Below are positions 1 through 6,894 of a stretch of 8,567 nucleotides of DNA, in pieces (position 1 is the stretch's first letter; every line of letters starts with the position of its first letter). The position numbers and the translations under genes are program-made. This DNA is from Halobacteriales archaeon (GTDB lineage: Archaea > Halobacteriota > Halobacteria > Halobacteriales > SKSH01). A model generated the notes under the pieces. That model had not been told where the DNA came from and made no database searches. It saw only the letters and a list, made by a program, of their open reading frames with translations. The DNA is taken from positions 1-8,567 of the forward strand of contig SKSH01000017.1 in assembly GCA_007118075.1 (NCBI GenBank), written 5' to 3'.

Positions 1-1466
1 CCATCAAGCTCGCGACCGATGGTGACATCGAGACCGAACATGGGACGGTCAGGATCACTGATCTGATGCTCGAAGAAGAAAGCGCCCAACGCATCGAGGA
101 GCTCGATGATGGTGTTCGATACAGCCTCGATCGCCTCGGCATCCCGCTTGTCGAGATCGGGACCGCCCCTGATATCACCTCCCCAGAGGAGGCCAAAGCG
201 GTCGCCGAACACATCGGAATGTTGCTCAGATCGACCCGTGCGGTAAAACGCGGCCTTGGGACGATCCGACAGGACGTGAACATCTCGATCCCAGGTGGTG
301 CGCGCGTCGAACTCAAAGGCGTCCAGGATCTCGAACTCATGGATGAGATCGTCCGTCTCGAAATGGAACGACAGCGAGCGCTGCTTGAGATCGCCGAGAC
401 GTTGACCGACCGAGATGCCGAGGTGGATGAGCCAGTGGACGTCACAGAGGTGTTCCAGGAGACCGAGTCAGCAATCATTGCAAGCGAACTCGAAGGTGAG
501 GGTGTCGTCTACGCGGTTCGACTCAAGGGGTTCGATGGGCTGGTCGGACGGACCATCCAACCTGACCGTCGCCTCGGCAGTGAACTCGCCGACCACGCTC
601 GACGCCACGGTGTCAATGGACTCTTTCACACCGATGAGCTGCCCGGTTACGGTATAACCCTTGATGAGATCGAGGAACTCGTTGAGGTCGTCGGTGCTAA
701 ATCCGACGATGCGGTCGCGATCGTCGCGGGCGATCCTGACCATGTCCTGCTGGCGATCGACGCTGCGGCTGAGCGAGCGCATTCGGCGATCGAGGGTATC
801 CCCGAGGAGACACGAGATGCGACCCCAGAGGGGACTAGCCGGTACCTCCGGCCATTACCAGGTGCTGCCCGCATGTACCCAGAGACCGATATCCCACCGA
901 TCGATATCGATGCCAGTGAGATCGAAATTCCCGAACTCCTGAACGAGACGGTCGAGCGATACGTTCGAGACTACGATCTCGACCGATCGGTCGCCGAACA
1001 AGATTCTGGAGACGCACGGGCCACACTCTTTGAGGAAGCTATCGAGGTCCACGGAGTTGAGGCAAATCTCGCTGCACGCACGCTCACGGCGACGCTCACC
1101 TCGCTTCGTCGAGATGGGGTTGCAGTCGAGATGATCACGGATACACACCTTGCCGCTATCTTTGAACTCGCCGGTAGCGGGGAAATCCCCTCAGAAGCTA
1201 TCCCCGACATCATCGAGGCGATCACCAGTGATCCATCTCAAGCGGTCAGTGATATCGTCGAGGAAGCGGGCCTCGGAGGTGCAGATGAGGAGACGGTGCA
1301 GTCGATCATTGAGTCGGTCGTCGAGGCGAACGCCGAACAAGTCGAGGCAGAGGGTATGGGGGCATTCTCCGCACTCATGGGCGAGTGTATGACCGAACTC
1401 CGCGGCCAGGCCGAGGGTGAACTCGTCAGTGAGTTACTCAAAGAGGCGATCCAGTCACACACCTAA
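1..1466 (+). CDS. gatE: Glu-tRNA(Gln) amidotransferase subunit E, 5'-truncated
   Basis: This is subunit E of the archaeal GatDE enzyme, which converts Glu mischarged on tRNA-Gln to Gln-tRNA-Gln using ammonia released by GatD. The reading frame enters from the left edge; its first full codon is at base 3 and it runs to TAA at 1464-1466. About 487 residues are visible. Family members are roughly 620 residues long, so around 130-150 N-terminal residues are missing. Visible signatures are VRITDLMLEEESA, the GatB/GatE cradle motif RQDVNISIPGG followed by ELKGVQDLE, the AspRS-like insertion domain that separates GatE from bacterial GatB (roughly bases 470-870), the segment YPETDIPPIDI where the cradle resumes, and a helical YqeY-like C-terminal tail that contacts tRNA. 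The methionine codon at base 66 is internal, because conserved residues precede it in frame. gatD is not in view. The 3' end converges on trmJ. Confidence 0.95.
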   Translation, partial: IKLATDGDIETEHGTVRITDLMLEEESAQRIEELDDGVRYSLDRLGIPLVEIGTAPDITSPEEAKAVAEHIGMLLRSTRAVKRGLGTIRQDVNISIPGGARVELKGVQDLELMDEIVRLEMERQRALLEIAETLTDRDAEVDEPVDVTEVFQETESAIIASELEGEGVVYAVRLKGFDGLVGRTIQPDRRLGSELADHARRHGVNGLFHTDELPGYGITLDEIEELVEVVGAKSDDAVAIVAGDPDHVLLAIDAAAERAHSAIEGIPEETRDATPEGTSRYLRPLPGAARMYPETDIPPIDIDASEIEIPELLNETVERYVRDYDLDRSVAEQDSGDARATLFEEAIEVHGVEANLAARTLTATLTSLRRDGVAVEMITDTHLAAIFELAGSGEIPSEAIPDIIEAITSDPSQAVSDIVEEAGLGGADEETVQSIIESVVEANAEQVEAEGMGAFSALMGECMTELRGQAEGELVSELLKEAIQSHT

Positions 1467-2242
1467 TCGATCGGATCGGGTGATTCATCGGCACCATCGG
1501 ATGGTCTGGGTTCGCCAGGGGGAGTGGCATAGGAGGAACCACGTCGGAACAATCCGGTCAACGTGGCTACCTCACGATCGGTCGGTATCGACCGGCCGAT
1601 GACTCGACGGAGAAGCCTGGTGGCCTTCGCCCGTTTCTCCGGTGGATGATTGATCGCCTCGAGGTAGGCTTTGTACTCTTCAATTAATCGGTCGATCGCC
1701 GCCGCATCGGCCCGATGAAGCGACCGGTCGGGAAGTTGCGTCTCTGACATCGCGAGCTGCCGCAACTCATAGAGGGTGATCGTCACCGCCTGTGCGAGGT
1801 TCAGCGTTGGATACTCTGCATTCGCAGGGATGCAACACACCTGGTCTAGCCTGGCGAGCTGGTCGTTGGTGAGTCCGATCCGCTCGGGGCCAAAGACCAG
1901 CGCGATCGGGATATCTACCGGGGTGAGCTCACGAGCCAGTTCGGCCGGTGTCGAGTACGGGAACCGAACGTGGCTTGTTGCATCCTCGTTCGGGATGGCC
2001 GTGAAGCCGACGGTGTGATAGGAATCGGTGACCGCATCGAATGTCACCGTCTCAGCATCAGGGAGCACATCGTGTCTGGCTTGGCCTGCGAACCCATATG
2101 CCTCACCCGCTGGATCGAGGGGTGGTGGTTCGACCAGTAACAACCGATCAAACCCGAAGTTCTTCATCGATCTGGCGACACTCCCAACATTCCCAGGTTC
2201 GGCTGGTGAGATCAAGACGACCACCGGTGTGTGCTCAGCCAT
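1463..2242 (-). CDS. trmJ: TrmJ-like tRNA 2'-O-methyltransferase (SPOUT family)
   Basis: This is a SPOUT-class RNA methyltransferase of the TrmJ/TrmH group. Archaeal TrmJ 2'-O-methylates nucleotide 32 of the tRNA anticodon loop using S-adenosylmethionine. Seen in the 259-residue product are the N-terminal PVVVLISPAEPGNVGSVAR segment with its N-x-G-x-x-A-R signature, LVFGPERIGLTN (motif 2 of the trefoil knot), and IPANAEYPTLNLAQAV (motif 3, the knot loop that binds the methyl donor). A helical C-terminal extension rich in Arg and Lys follows, as in other archaeal TrmJ proteins. I chose the ATG at 2242 because homologues start only a few residues before PVVV; an in-frame ATG at 2254 would add four residues. 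The start overlaps the end of the upstream gene by 8 bases, so translation is probably coupled. The stop codon shares four bases with the gatE stop on the other strand. Confidence 0.9.
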   Translation of the reverse strand: MAEHTPVVVLISPAEPGNVGSVARSMKNFGFDRLLLVEPPPLDPAGEAYGFAGQARHDVLPDAETVTFDAVTDSYHTVGFTAIPNEDATSHVRFPYSTPAELARELTPVDIPIALVFGPERIGLTNDQLARLDQVCCIPANAEYPTLNLAQAVTITLYELRQLAMSETQLPDRSLHRADAAAIDRLIEEYKAYLEAINHPPEKRAKATRLLRRVIGRSIPTDREVATLTGLFRRGSSYATPPGEPRPSDGADESPDPID

Positions 2243-2780
2243 CCTGGTCGCCACGTCTGAGATCGATCTGCTTTCGCTCGATCCCGAAGTCCTCCGGGGT
2301 CACCACCGGCTCCATCTCACCGACCTCGTCGAATCGTGGGAGCGACGCTGGAGCCGTTTCGACATGTTCGATACCGGCGTATCCCGCTGGCGCTCGGTTT
2401 CCGGCTGCGAACCACTCATGGAAGGCATCCTGAAAGCGTTCCTCACCACGGAAGCGGTGACCATCTATGATTCGATACCAGTAGAGGAGATCGACCTCAT
2501 GTTCGCCACAGACGAGCACCTCCGCCATCGGTTCACCGTAGACCACCTCAGCGACATTGCACGCAGCAACATCATCATCCCCATAAATCAGCCAGCAGGC
2601 ATCACAGGGCTTGTCGACGAGCTTGGAGAGTCGGACCACGCGGTTGCGAACATCGAGGGGCATCTCATCGAGTGAGCGCAGCTCACCATCCTCGGTGAAG
2701 ATATCCCCTTCATCGAACCGCCAGCCACGCAATCCGATACTCACCTTCCCCATGAGCCATGCTATCGGGTCGATCATCAT
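2235..2780 (-). CDS. Conserved haloarchaeal protein with Cys/His putative zinc site, function unknown
   Basis: I do not recognise a named function. The 181-residue acidic product has a hydrophobic N-terminal stretch (MMIDPIAWLMG) too short and interrupted to call a membrane anchor. Its centre carries CDAC (Cys59, Cys62), Cys74 and VCGEHE (Cys91, His94), so CxxC followed about 28 residues later by CxxH. That arrangement fits a treble-clef or zinc-ribbon-like metal site. A second conserved-looking block is FQDAFHEWFAAGNRAP followed by GYAGIEHVET. A GTG at 2834 would add 18 residues. I prefer the ATG at 2780 (or the adjacent one at 2777) because an AT-rich TATA-like element lies 28 bases upstream of it, and because the longer form would abut the divergent folP start. 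The gene is first of a two-gene unit with trmJ, overlapping it by 8 bases. A role in tRNA or RNA metabolism is inferred only from that linkage. Confidence 0.8.
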   Translation of the reverse strand: MMIDPIAWLMGKVSIGLRGWRFDEGDIFTEDGELRSLDEMPLDVRNRVVRLSKLVDKPCDACWLIYGDDDVAACNVAEVVYGEPMAEVLVCGEHEVDLLYWYRIIDGHRFRGEERFQDAFHEWFAAGNRAPAGYAGIEHVETAPASLPRFDEVGEMEPVVTPEDFGIERKQIDLRRGDQDG

Positions 2781-2803
2781 AAGCACCGCGTCGTAAGGGT
2801 GAC

Positions 2804-2814
2804 CGTTTTCAACA
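2804..2814. promoter_or_regulatory. Putative shared TATA-like element between divergent genes
   Basis: The AT-rich string CGTTTTCAACAT is centred near 2808. It lies about 27 bases before the folP ATG at 2835 and about 28 bases before the minus-strand ATG at 2780. Both distances suit leaderless haloarchaeal transcription, in which the TATA centre sits about 27 bases before the transcription start, which is also the start codon. The match to the haloarchaeal TATA consensus is imperfect in both directions and no clear BRE is visible, so this rests mainly on geometry. Confidence 0.4.
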
Positions 2815-2834
2815 TCCGGTGGCTTACCCTGCAC

Positions 2835-3968
2835 ATGCGAACGGTTGATGCGGCAGGGCTCACCATCGGAGAGACAGCCCCGACGAGGATCATGGGGGTA
2901 CTCAACGTCAGCCCAGAATCACCGTACGATCCTAGCGTCTATACCGATCCAGGAGCGGCGGCGAGGTTCGCCGATCAGCTCATCGAGCACGGGGCTGATA
3001 TCGTTGATATCGGACTTGCTACCGCCAACAAGCGGTTCGAACCATTGAGTGCACATGAGGAACTCGACCGACTTGACCTCGCGGTCGATACCATGCAAAG
3101 TGCCACCAATGATGCAATCTTCTCGATCGAGACTCGATATCATGAGGTGGCAAATGCGGCGATCGATCAGGGATTCGAGCTCGTGAATGACGTGTGTGGA
3201 TTCGCCGATCCGGAGCTTCCAGTCGTCTGTGCAGACCACGGCATCGCCGTAGTCAAGATGGCATCACCACCGGACCTGTCCCGGCCGGGGGCGCTCGATT
3301 CGGTCGACGAGATCCACGAGGCGATCAAGCGAGGAGGCTTCACCAATCGTACGATCATCGATCCGGCGTTCGGCGGTTGGAGTGAGTCGAAGACACTCGA
3401 GGATGACCGCGACCTCTTTCGACGACTCGAGGAGTTCAGGGCCTATGGCAGACCGATGTTGGTCTCGATCAATCGGAAGAACTTCCTTCGCGAACTCGCT
3501 GGTCGATCGACCGATGATGCGCTCGCCGTGTCCGTTGCCGCCACCACCTTGGTCGTCGAACGTGGTGCTTCGGTCATCAGGACCCATGATGTGGCAGCCA
3601 CGAAGGATGCCGCCATCATCGCAGATACCCTCGGCCAAACACGCTACATTAAACAGGACGAGGATACCGTGACGGTCACCCAATTGGATACGTATGAACA
3701 CGGCGCATTGTACCACCAGCTGAGCGAGCTAGGGGTCGATCCAACCCGAGCAGCCGATTGGACATGGCGGGCGTTTGCCATCGATGGGCTCGAAGAGGAG
3801 CGATGGCTTCACGAACGCCTTGAGGAGATCGGGCTCAGTACCTATGGTACCTCCCCGATGATCGTCGCAGGATCACTTCGGGCGTTCCGTCGACTCCACG
3901 GTCTCGTGCATGAACTTCCCCCACCGGCAGATTCAGTCCTCAAAGAGCTTGTCGAATCGATGAGTTGA
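2835..3968 (+). CDS. folP: Dihydropteroate synthase, haloarchaeal type
   Basis: Dihydropteroate synthase condenses 6-hydroxymethyl-dihydropterin pyrophosphate with p-aminobenzoate in the cytoplasm, making the folate precursor. Motifs of the 377-residue product, in TIM-barrel order, are MGVLNVSPESPYD (20-32), DIGLATANKR (58-67), SIETRYHEVA (97-106), VNDVCGF (117-123), VVKMASP (139-145), IIDPAFGGW (174-182), SINRKNFL (211-218, equivalent to the usual SRK loop) and RTHDVA (249-254). The pyrophosphate-site Asn24 and the Lys215, Arg249 and His251 positions are kept. The classic pABA loop GG-E-S-T-R-P is instead L-A-T-A-N-K-R-F. About 110 residues follow the barrel, against a usual total of about 280. 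The ATG at 2835 was chosen over one 36 bases upstream because it sits directly before the conserved domain and has the TATA-like element at the right distance. mptE follows after 6 bases. Confidence 0.88.
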   Translation: MRTVDAAGLTIGETAPTRIMGVLNVSPESPYDPSVYTDPGAAARFADQLIEHGADIVDIGLATANKRFEPLSAHEELDRLDLAVDTMQSATNDAIFSIETRYHEVANAAIDQGFELVNDVCGFADPELPVVCADHGIAVVKMASPPDLSRPGALDSVDEIHEAIKRGGFTNRTIIDPAFGGWSESKTLEDDRDLFRRLEEFRAYGRPMLVSINRKNFLRELAGRSTDDALAVSVAATTLVVERGASVIRTHDVAATKDAAIIADTLGQTRYIKQDEDTVTVTQLDTYEHGALYHQLSELGVDPTRAADWTWRAFAIDGLEEERWLHERLEEIGLSTYGTSPMIVAGSLRAFRRLHGLVHELPPPADSVLKELVESMS

Positions 3969-3974
3969 ACGACC

Positions 3975-4634
3975 ATGACTGACCAGACCACCGCCGCGGT
4001 GCACGATGCCATCAGACGCGATCTCGGCTACGATCTCGCCGCTGATGAGGCATCGGCTGCGGTCTTGGCCGGCCTGCTCACCGATGGTGTGGTCTCCCGT
4101 CTCTCACTCTCTGGACGATCGGTCGCCATCGTCGTCGGGGCGAACCTCACCGCCACCGGGATCGAGGAGGCATCACGTGCAGACCATGTCTTCGCCACCG
4201 GTGATGCCCTCGAGCGACTCGAGGTGGCTGCATGCTGGCCGACTCTCGTCGTCACCGATCTCGATTCTGATCCCGCTCGGGTGTGTGCACGGACGCACCT
4301 CGGTGGCCTCGTCGCCATTCATGCACACGGCGACAACCAATCTGTGATCGAGGAATGGGTGCCTCGGATGAACCAACAACACGTCATCGGAACCGCGCAG
4401 GTCACTCCTGCGCCATCACCATTGCTCAATCCAGGAGGCTTCACCGACGGTGACCGTACCGCCTATCTAGCAGACTCCCTCGGGGTCGGATCACTCTCAC
4501 TGATCGGATGGGATCTCGACGATCCAACGGTATCAGCCGAGAAGGCGAGGAAGCTCGCCTGGGCACGTCAGCTGCTATGTGCCCTCGCGAGTCGTCGAGG
4601 AGAATCCTATGAGGCGATCGATGAAGTGCCGTAA
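3975..4634 (+). CDS. mptE: 6-hydroxymethyl-7,8-dihydropterin pyrophosphokinase, archaeal MptE type
   Basis: MptE (DUF115 family) transfers pyrophosphate from ATP to 6-hydroxymethyl-7,8-dihydropterin. It is the archaeal replacement for bacterial FolK, and its product is the substrate of dihydropteroate synthase. Recognisable in the 219 residues are the glycine turn VVGANLTATG (53-62), PTLVVTDLDSDP (89-100) with the acidic metal-binding pair, LVAIHAHGDN (112-121), IGTAQVTP (138-145), GGFTDGDR (154-161), and the C-terminal SLIGWDLDD with the following basic helix. Length is normal for the family. The start lies 6 bases after the folP stop, so the two form an operon that carries out consecutive pathway steps. 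No strong Shine-Dalgarno sequence is visible, so coupling to folP translation is plausible. It converges, with a 13-base gap, on the F420-dependent oxidoreductase gene. Confidence 0.9.
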   Translation: MTDQTTAAVHDAIRRDLGYDLAADEASAAVLAGLLTDGVVSRLSLSGRSVAIVVGANLTATGIEEASRADHVFATGDALERLEVAACWPTLVVTDLDSDPARVCARTHLGGLVAIHAHGDNQSVIEEWVPRMNQQHVIGTAQVTPAPSPLLNPGGFTDGDRTAYLADSLGVGSLSLIGWDLDDPTVSAEKARKLAWARQLLCALASRRGESYEAIDEVP

Positions 4635-4647
4635 GCACCTCAGTTGG

Positions 4648-5652
4648 CTAATCTCTCGGAGCGAGCGTGTCGATCGTCGACTCGATCTCCTCCATCGAGG
4701 CACCGCGGGGGAACGACACCGCGACCGCGTCCACCCCATCGAATTCGGCGAATGATTCGAGCTGTTCGACCGTCTCAGCTGGGGTTCCAGCCACTGCCAG
4801 CTCATCGAGCAACTCTGTCTCGACGATCTCGATGGCCTCTTTGCGATTGCCGGACTGCCAGGCAGAAGCGATGTCCATCGCCTCCTGTTCGAATCCCTGT
4901 CTCGCCAACGACCGACCGTAGAATGTTCCCATCGCTCCCGTATAGAAGGCGATATGGCCAGCCGTGAGAGAGCGGGCACGGTCAGCATCTTCCAAGGCAC
5001 AGCACGTGAGCCCAAGGGTGACCTCGACTGCATCACGATCACGATCGGCTTTGTCCATCCCACGCGTTAGATGATTCAGCTGTTCGGAAAAACCCTCTCG
5101 GGTCGTGAGCATCGCATGCCAGCCATCCCCGATGAATCCGGCCAATTCGATCGACTTCGGTCCCAACCCAGCGAGATCGACCGCGGGTGGTGGCGACGGT
5201 GGATCACACCGCAACCGGAATCCCTGCAGTTCGAAAATGTCGCCATCGAAGTCGACAACCGATCCGTTACAGATCGAGCGGACGATCTCGGCGGTCTCCC
5301 TCGTGCGTCTGAGCGGTCGATCATATTCCAGCCCGTGCCAATGCTCGATGACGGCCGGGCCACTCGGACCGATTCCGAGCCTGAAAGAGGTCGGGGTCAG
5401 TTCAGCCAAGGTCGCTGCCGTTTGTCCTAACACAGCCGGTGATCGTGAGTAGACGTTGAGGATGCTCGAACCCAGGCCGATCGACTCGATGCGGGTCGAT
5501 GCTGCGGCGAGCGTCGAGACCGCATCACGGCCCCAGGTCTCTGGGACCCACGCTCGATCGTACCCGAGAGCATCAGCTCGATCAATCAGCGACAAGGTGT
5601 CTTCGATGCTCGGGAGGGAGGCCACGGGCGTGTGAAGATGATACTCGGTCAT
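4648..5652 (-). CDS. F420-dependent LLM-class oxidoreductase, Mer-like (TIGR04024-type)
   Basis: This is a luciferase-like (bacterial luciferase / Mer / F420-dependent) TIM-barrel oxidoreductase of 334 residues. Characteristic stretches are YDRAWVPETWGRDA, IGLGSSILNVYSRSP followed by LGQTAATLAEL, FRLGIGPSGP, the Arg-rich YDRPLRRTRE, and LAGLGPKSIELAGFIGDGWH. The nonpolar SSILNV strand is where this family makes its non-prolyl cis-peptide F420 contact. It resembles the haloarchaeal group typified by Natronomonas NP1902A (TIGR04024). Such proteins have been suggested to reduce methylene-tetrahydrofolate in place of MetF, by analogy to methanogen Mer. That role is unproven, but the convergent folate genes next door are consistent with it. 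A general F420H2-dependent dehydrogenase is the alternative. The ATG at 5652 begins the conserved region and has a TATA-like element about 29 bases upstream. Confidence 0.85.
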   Translation of the reverse strand: MTEYHLHTPVASLPSIEDTLSLIDRADALGYDRAWVPETWGRDAVSTLAAASTRIESIGLGSSILNVYSRSPAVLGQTAATLAELTPTSFRLGIGPSGPAVIEHWHGLEYDRPLRRTRETAEIVRSICNGSVVDFDGDIFELQGFRLRCDPPSPPPAVDLAGLGPKSIELAGFIGDGWHAMLTTREGFSEQLNHLTRGMDKADRDRDAVEVTLGLTCCALEDADRARSLTAGHIAFYTGAMGTFYGRSLARQGFEQEAMDIASAWQSGNRKEAIEIVETELLDELAVAGTPAETVEQLESFAEFDGVDAVAVSFPRGASMEEIESTIDTLAPRD

Positions 5653-5677
5653 CTACCTCAACTCTCGAACGGGTCGG

Positions 5678-5684
5678 GTATTAC
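5678..5684 (-). promoter_or_regulatory. Putative TATA box of the LLM oxidoreductase gene
   Basis: On the minus strand the string GTAATAC is centred about 29 bases before the ATG at 5652. That is the spacing expected for a leaderless or nearly leaderless haloarchaeal transcript. No BRE match was clear. Confidence 0.4.
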
Positions 5685-5860
5685 TCTTGATACCACGCCA
5701 TGGGTGAACAGTCCTCGACGCAAGAAGTCGATCGCTGCACATCGTGTATTCAATCACCGGCGGTCGCAATATGGTCGATCCAATGCTCTATGGTACGGAA
5801 TCGATGCGGATACTCACCGTACAACCTCGTTGACACTCCTCAAAATCGACCGCTACCGGA

Positions 5861-5868
5861 ATACTTAC
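5861..5868 (+). promoter_or_regulatory. Putative TATA box of the superoxide dismutase gene
   Basis: ATACTTAC lies in the 251-base gap between the divergent oxidoreductase and dismutase genes. From it, transcription would begin near 5889-5892, leaving a leader of about a dozen bases before the ATG at 5904. The rest of the gap (5685-5860) holds no gene I can support. Confidence 0.35.
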
Positions 5869-5903
5869 CTGAAAACCGTGTGAACATGTTCGTGATTCCA
5901 AAC

Positions 5904-6509
5904 ATGAGTCATCACCACGAGCTTCCAGACCTACCGTACGATTACGACGCACTCGAACCACATATCAGCGAGCAGGTGGTTCGATGGCATCACGACCGAC
6001 ATCACCAAGCGTACGTCGACGGCCTCGTCGCCGCCGATGAGACGCTCGAAGAGAACCGAGCGAATGGTACGACCGACGGTTCCGCCGCCGCACTCCGAAG
6101 CGTGACACACAACGGCTCAGGGCATATCCTCCACGACCTGTTCTGGCTCAACATGTCACCAGGGGGTGGCGATGAACCGACCGGAAGCCTCGCCGACCGG
6201 ATCGAGGAGGATTTCGGTTCATACGAGGCATGGGAGCAGGAGTTCCGCGCAGCCGCTGGTGCCGCTGGTGGCTGGGCACTCCTCGTCTACGACTCCTTCT
6301 CGAACGAGCTGCGCAACCTCGTCGTCGATAAGCACGATCAAGGCGCCCTGTGGGGCAGCCATCCAGTGCTTGCCCTCGACGTGTGGGAGCACTCATACTA
6401 CCACGACTACGGCCCAGACCGTGGCGACTTCGTCGATGCATTCTTCAACGTCGTCGATTGGGAGGAACCGAGCAATCGGTATGAGCAGTACGTCGAGCTC
6501 TTCGAGTAG
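5904..6509 (+). CDS. sod: Superoxide dismutase, Mn/Fe family
   Basis: This cytoplasmic enzyme dismutates superoxide to oxygen and hydrogen peroxide. The 201-residue product starts MSHHHELPDLPYDYDALEP, the standard family N-terminus. The four metal ligands are seen: His29 in WHHDRHHQAY, His77 in SGHILHDLFW, and Asp158 and His162 in LDVWEHSYYHDYG. Gateway residues Tyr37 and His33 are present, as is GGWALLVYD. Where E. coli MnSOD has its active-site Gln146, this protein appears to have His143 (VDKHDQGA), as in some archaeal and mycobacterial enzymes, so metal preference cannot be read from sequence. An ATG at 5886 would add six residues and the frame stays open further upstream to 5700. Those residues lack family similarity and low-acid, Cys-rich composition argues against them. 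Haloarchaeal homologues start as chosen here. Confidence 0.93.
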   Translation: MSHHHELPDLPYDYDALEPHISEQVVRWHHDRHHQAYVDGLVAADETLEENRANGTTDGSAAALRSVTHNGSGHILHDLFWLNMSPGGGDEPTGSLADRIEEDFGSYEAWEQEFRAAAGAAGGWALLVYDSFSNELRNLVVDKHDQGALWGSHPVLALDVWEHSYYHDYGPDRGDFVDAFFNVVDWEEPSNRYEQYVELFE

Positions 6510-6521
6510 GTAGCCCACACC

Positions 6522-6526
6522 TTTTT
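6522..6526 (+). terminator. T-tract after sod, possible terminator or downstream TATA element
   Basis: A run of five T residues begins 13 bases after the sod stop codon. Archaeal termination relies mainly on T-rich tracts without a required hairpin, so this is a candidate terminator. It also sits about 28 bases before the ATG at 6552, where a TATA-like element of the next gene would be expected. Confidence 0.3.
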
Positions 6527-6551
6527 CGACCACCACCACGCCGGTACACCC

Positions 6552-6824
6552 ATGCCAATCCCGAAATCGGAGTTCGAGGAGATCCATCCCTGTGACTTCT
6601 ACCAGCCGGACGATATCCTCGATCCAGATCAGATGTACACGGTGGCAGAGATCGGGCGGTTGCTCCAGCGGCTAGACCCTGAGGTTGACCTTGAACCGGC
6701 GGTCGAGGCCGTGTTGCTCGATTGGGCGGTACCGTGGATCCTCCGTCACGCAGACGAACTCGTCGTCGGTGATCCACTCGAGTACGAGGGTCCGGGGTAT
6801 TACGGCCTTCGAACCATCGATTGA
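6552..6824 (+). CDS. Small conserved haloarchaeal protein (DUF5827-like), function unknown
   Basis: The 90-residue acidic protein begins MPIPKSEFEEIHPCDFYQPD, continues with a DQMYTVAEIGRLLQRLDPE helix-turn segment, then LLDWAVPWILRHADELV, and ends EYEGPGYYGLR. I recall this pattern as a widespread haloarchaeal family annotated DUF5827. That family name is from memory and unverified. No catalytic motif, signal peptide or membrane helix is visible. The YTVAEIGRLLQ stretch resembles the first helices of a small DNA-binding fold, but no complete helix-turn-helix can be drawn. It lies 42 bases after sod on the same strand and 70 bases before yjbQ. Whether it is co-transcribed with either is unclear because a T-tract separates it from sod. 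Confidence 0.85.
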   Translation: MPIPKSEFEEIHPCDFYQPDDILDPDQMYTVAEIGRLLQRLDPEVDLEPAVEAVLLDWAVPWILRHADELVVGDPLEYEGPGYYGLRTID

Positions 6825-6894
6825 GTCCTCATCGAGGGATTATCCGTCACTGGAGCAGTTACTTGTGGGTCCCATCGAGAGCTAGGGTGTACGG

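Noticed and set aside
2028..2675. 215-codon plus-strand frame opposite trmJ and the Cys/His protein
   Set aside because: It is antisense to two genes with clear family motifs or conserved composition. Its own translation is Ser/Thr-rich and matches nothing, and such antisense open frames are common in haloarchaeal DNA.
4575..5063. 162-codon minus-strand frame inside the oxidoreductase gene
   Set aside because: It is an Arg/Ser-rich frame-shifted reading of the same strand as a well-supported LLM oxidoreductase, and it also runs into mptE.
5632..5883. 83-codon plus-strand frame overlapping the oxidoreductase start and the intergenic gap
   Set aside because: It begins inside the opposite-strand gene, has no recognisable motif and no acidic composition, and overlaps the probable promoters of both flanking genes.
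5700..5903. 68-codon in-frame extension upstream of the superoxide dismutase
   Set aside because: The frame is open, but the residues are Cys- and Arg-containing, not acidic, and unlike any dismutase N-terminus. The family starts at MSHHHELP, and a TATA-like element lies inside the extension.
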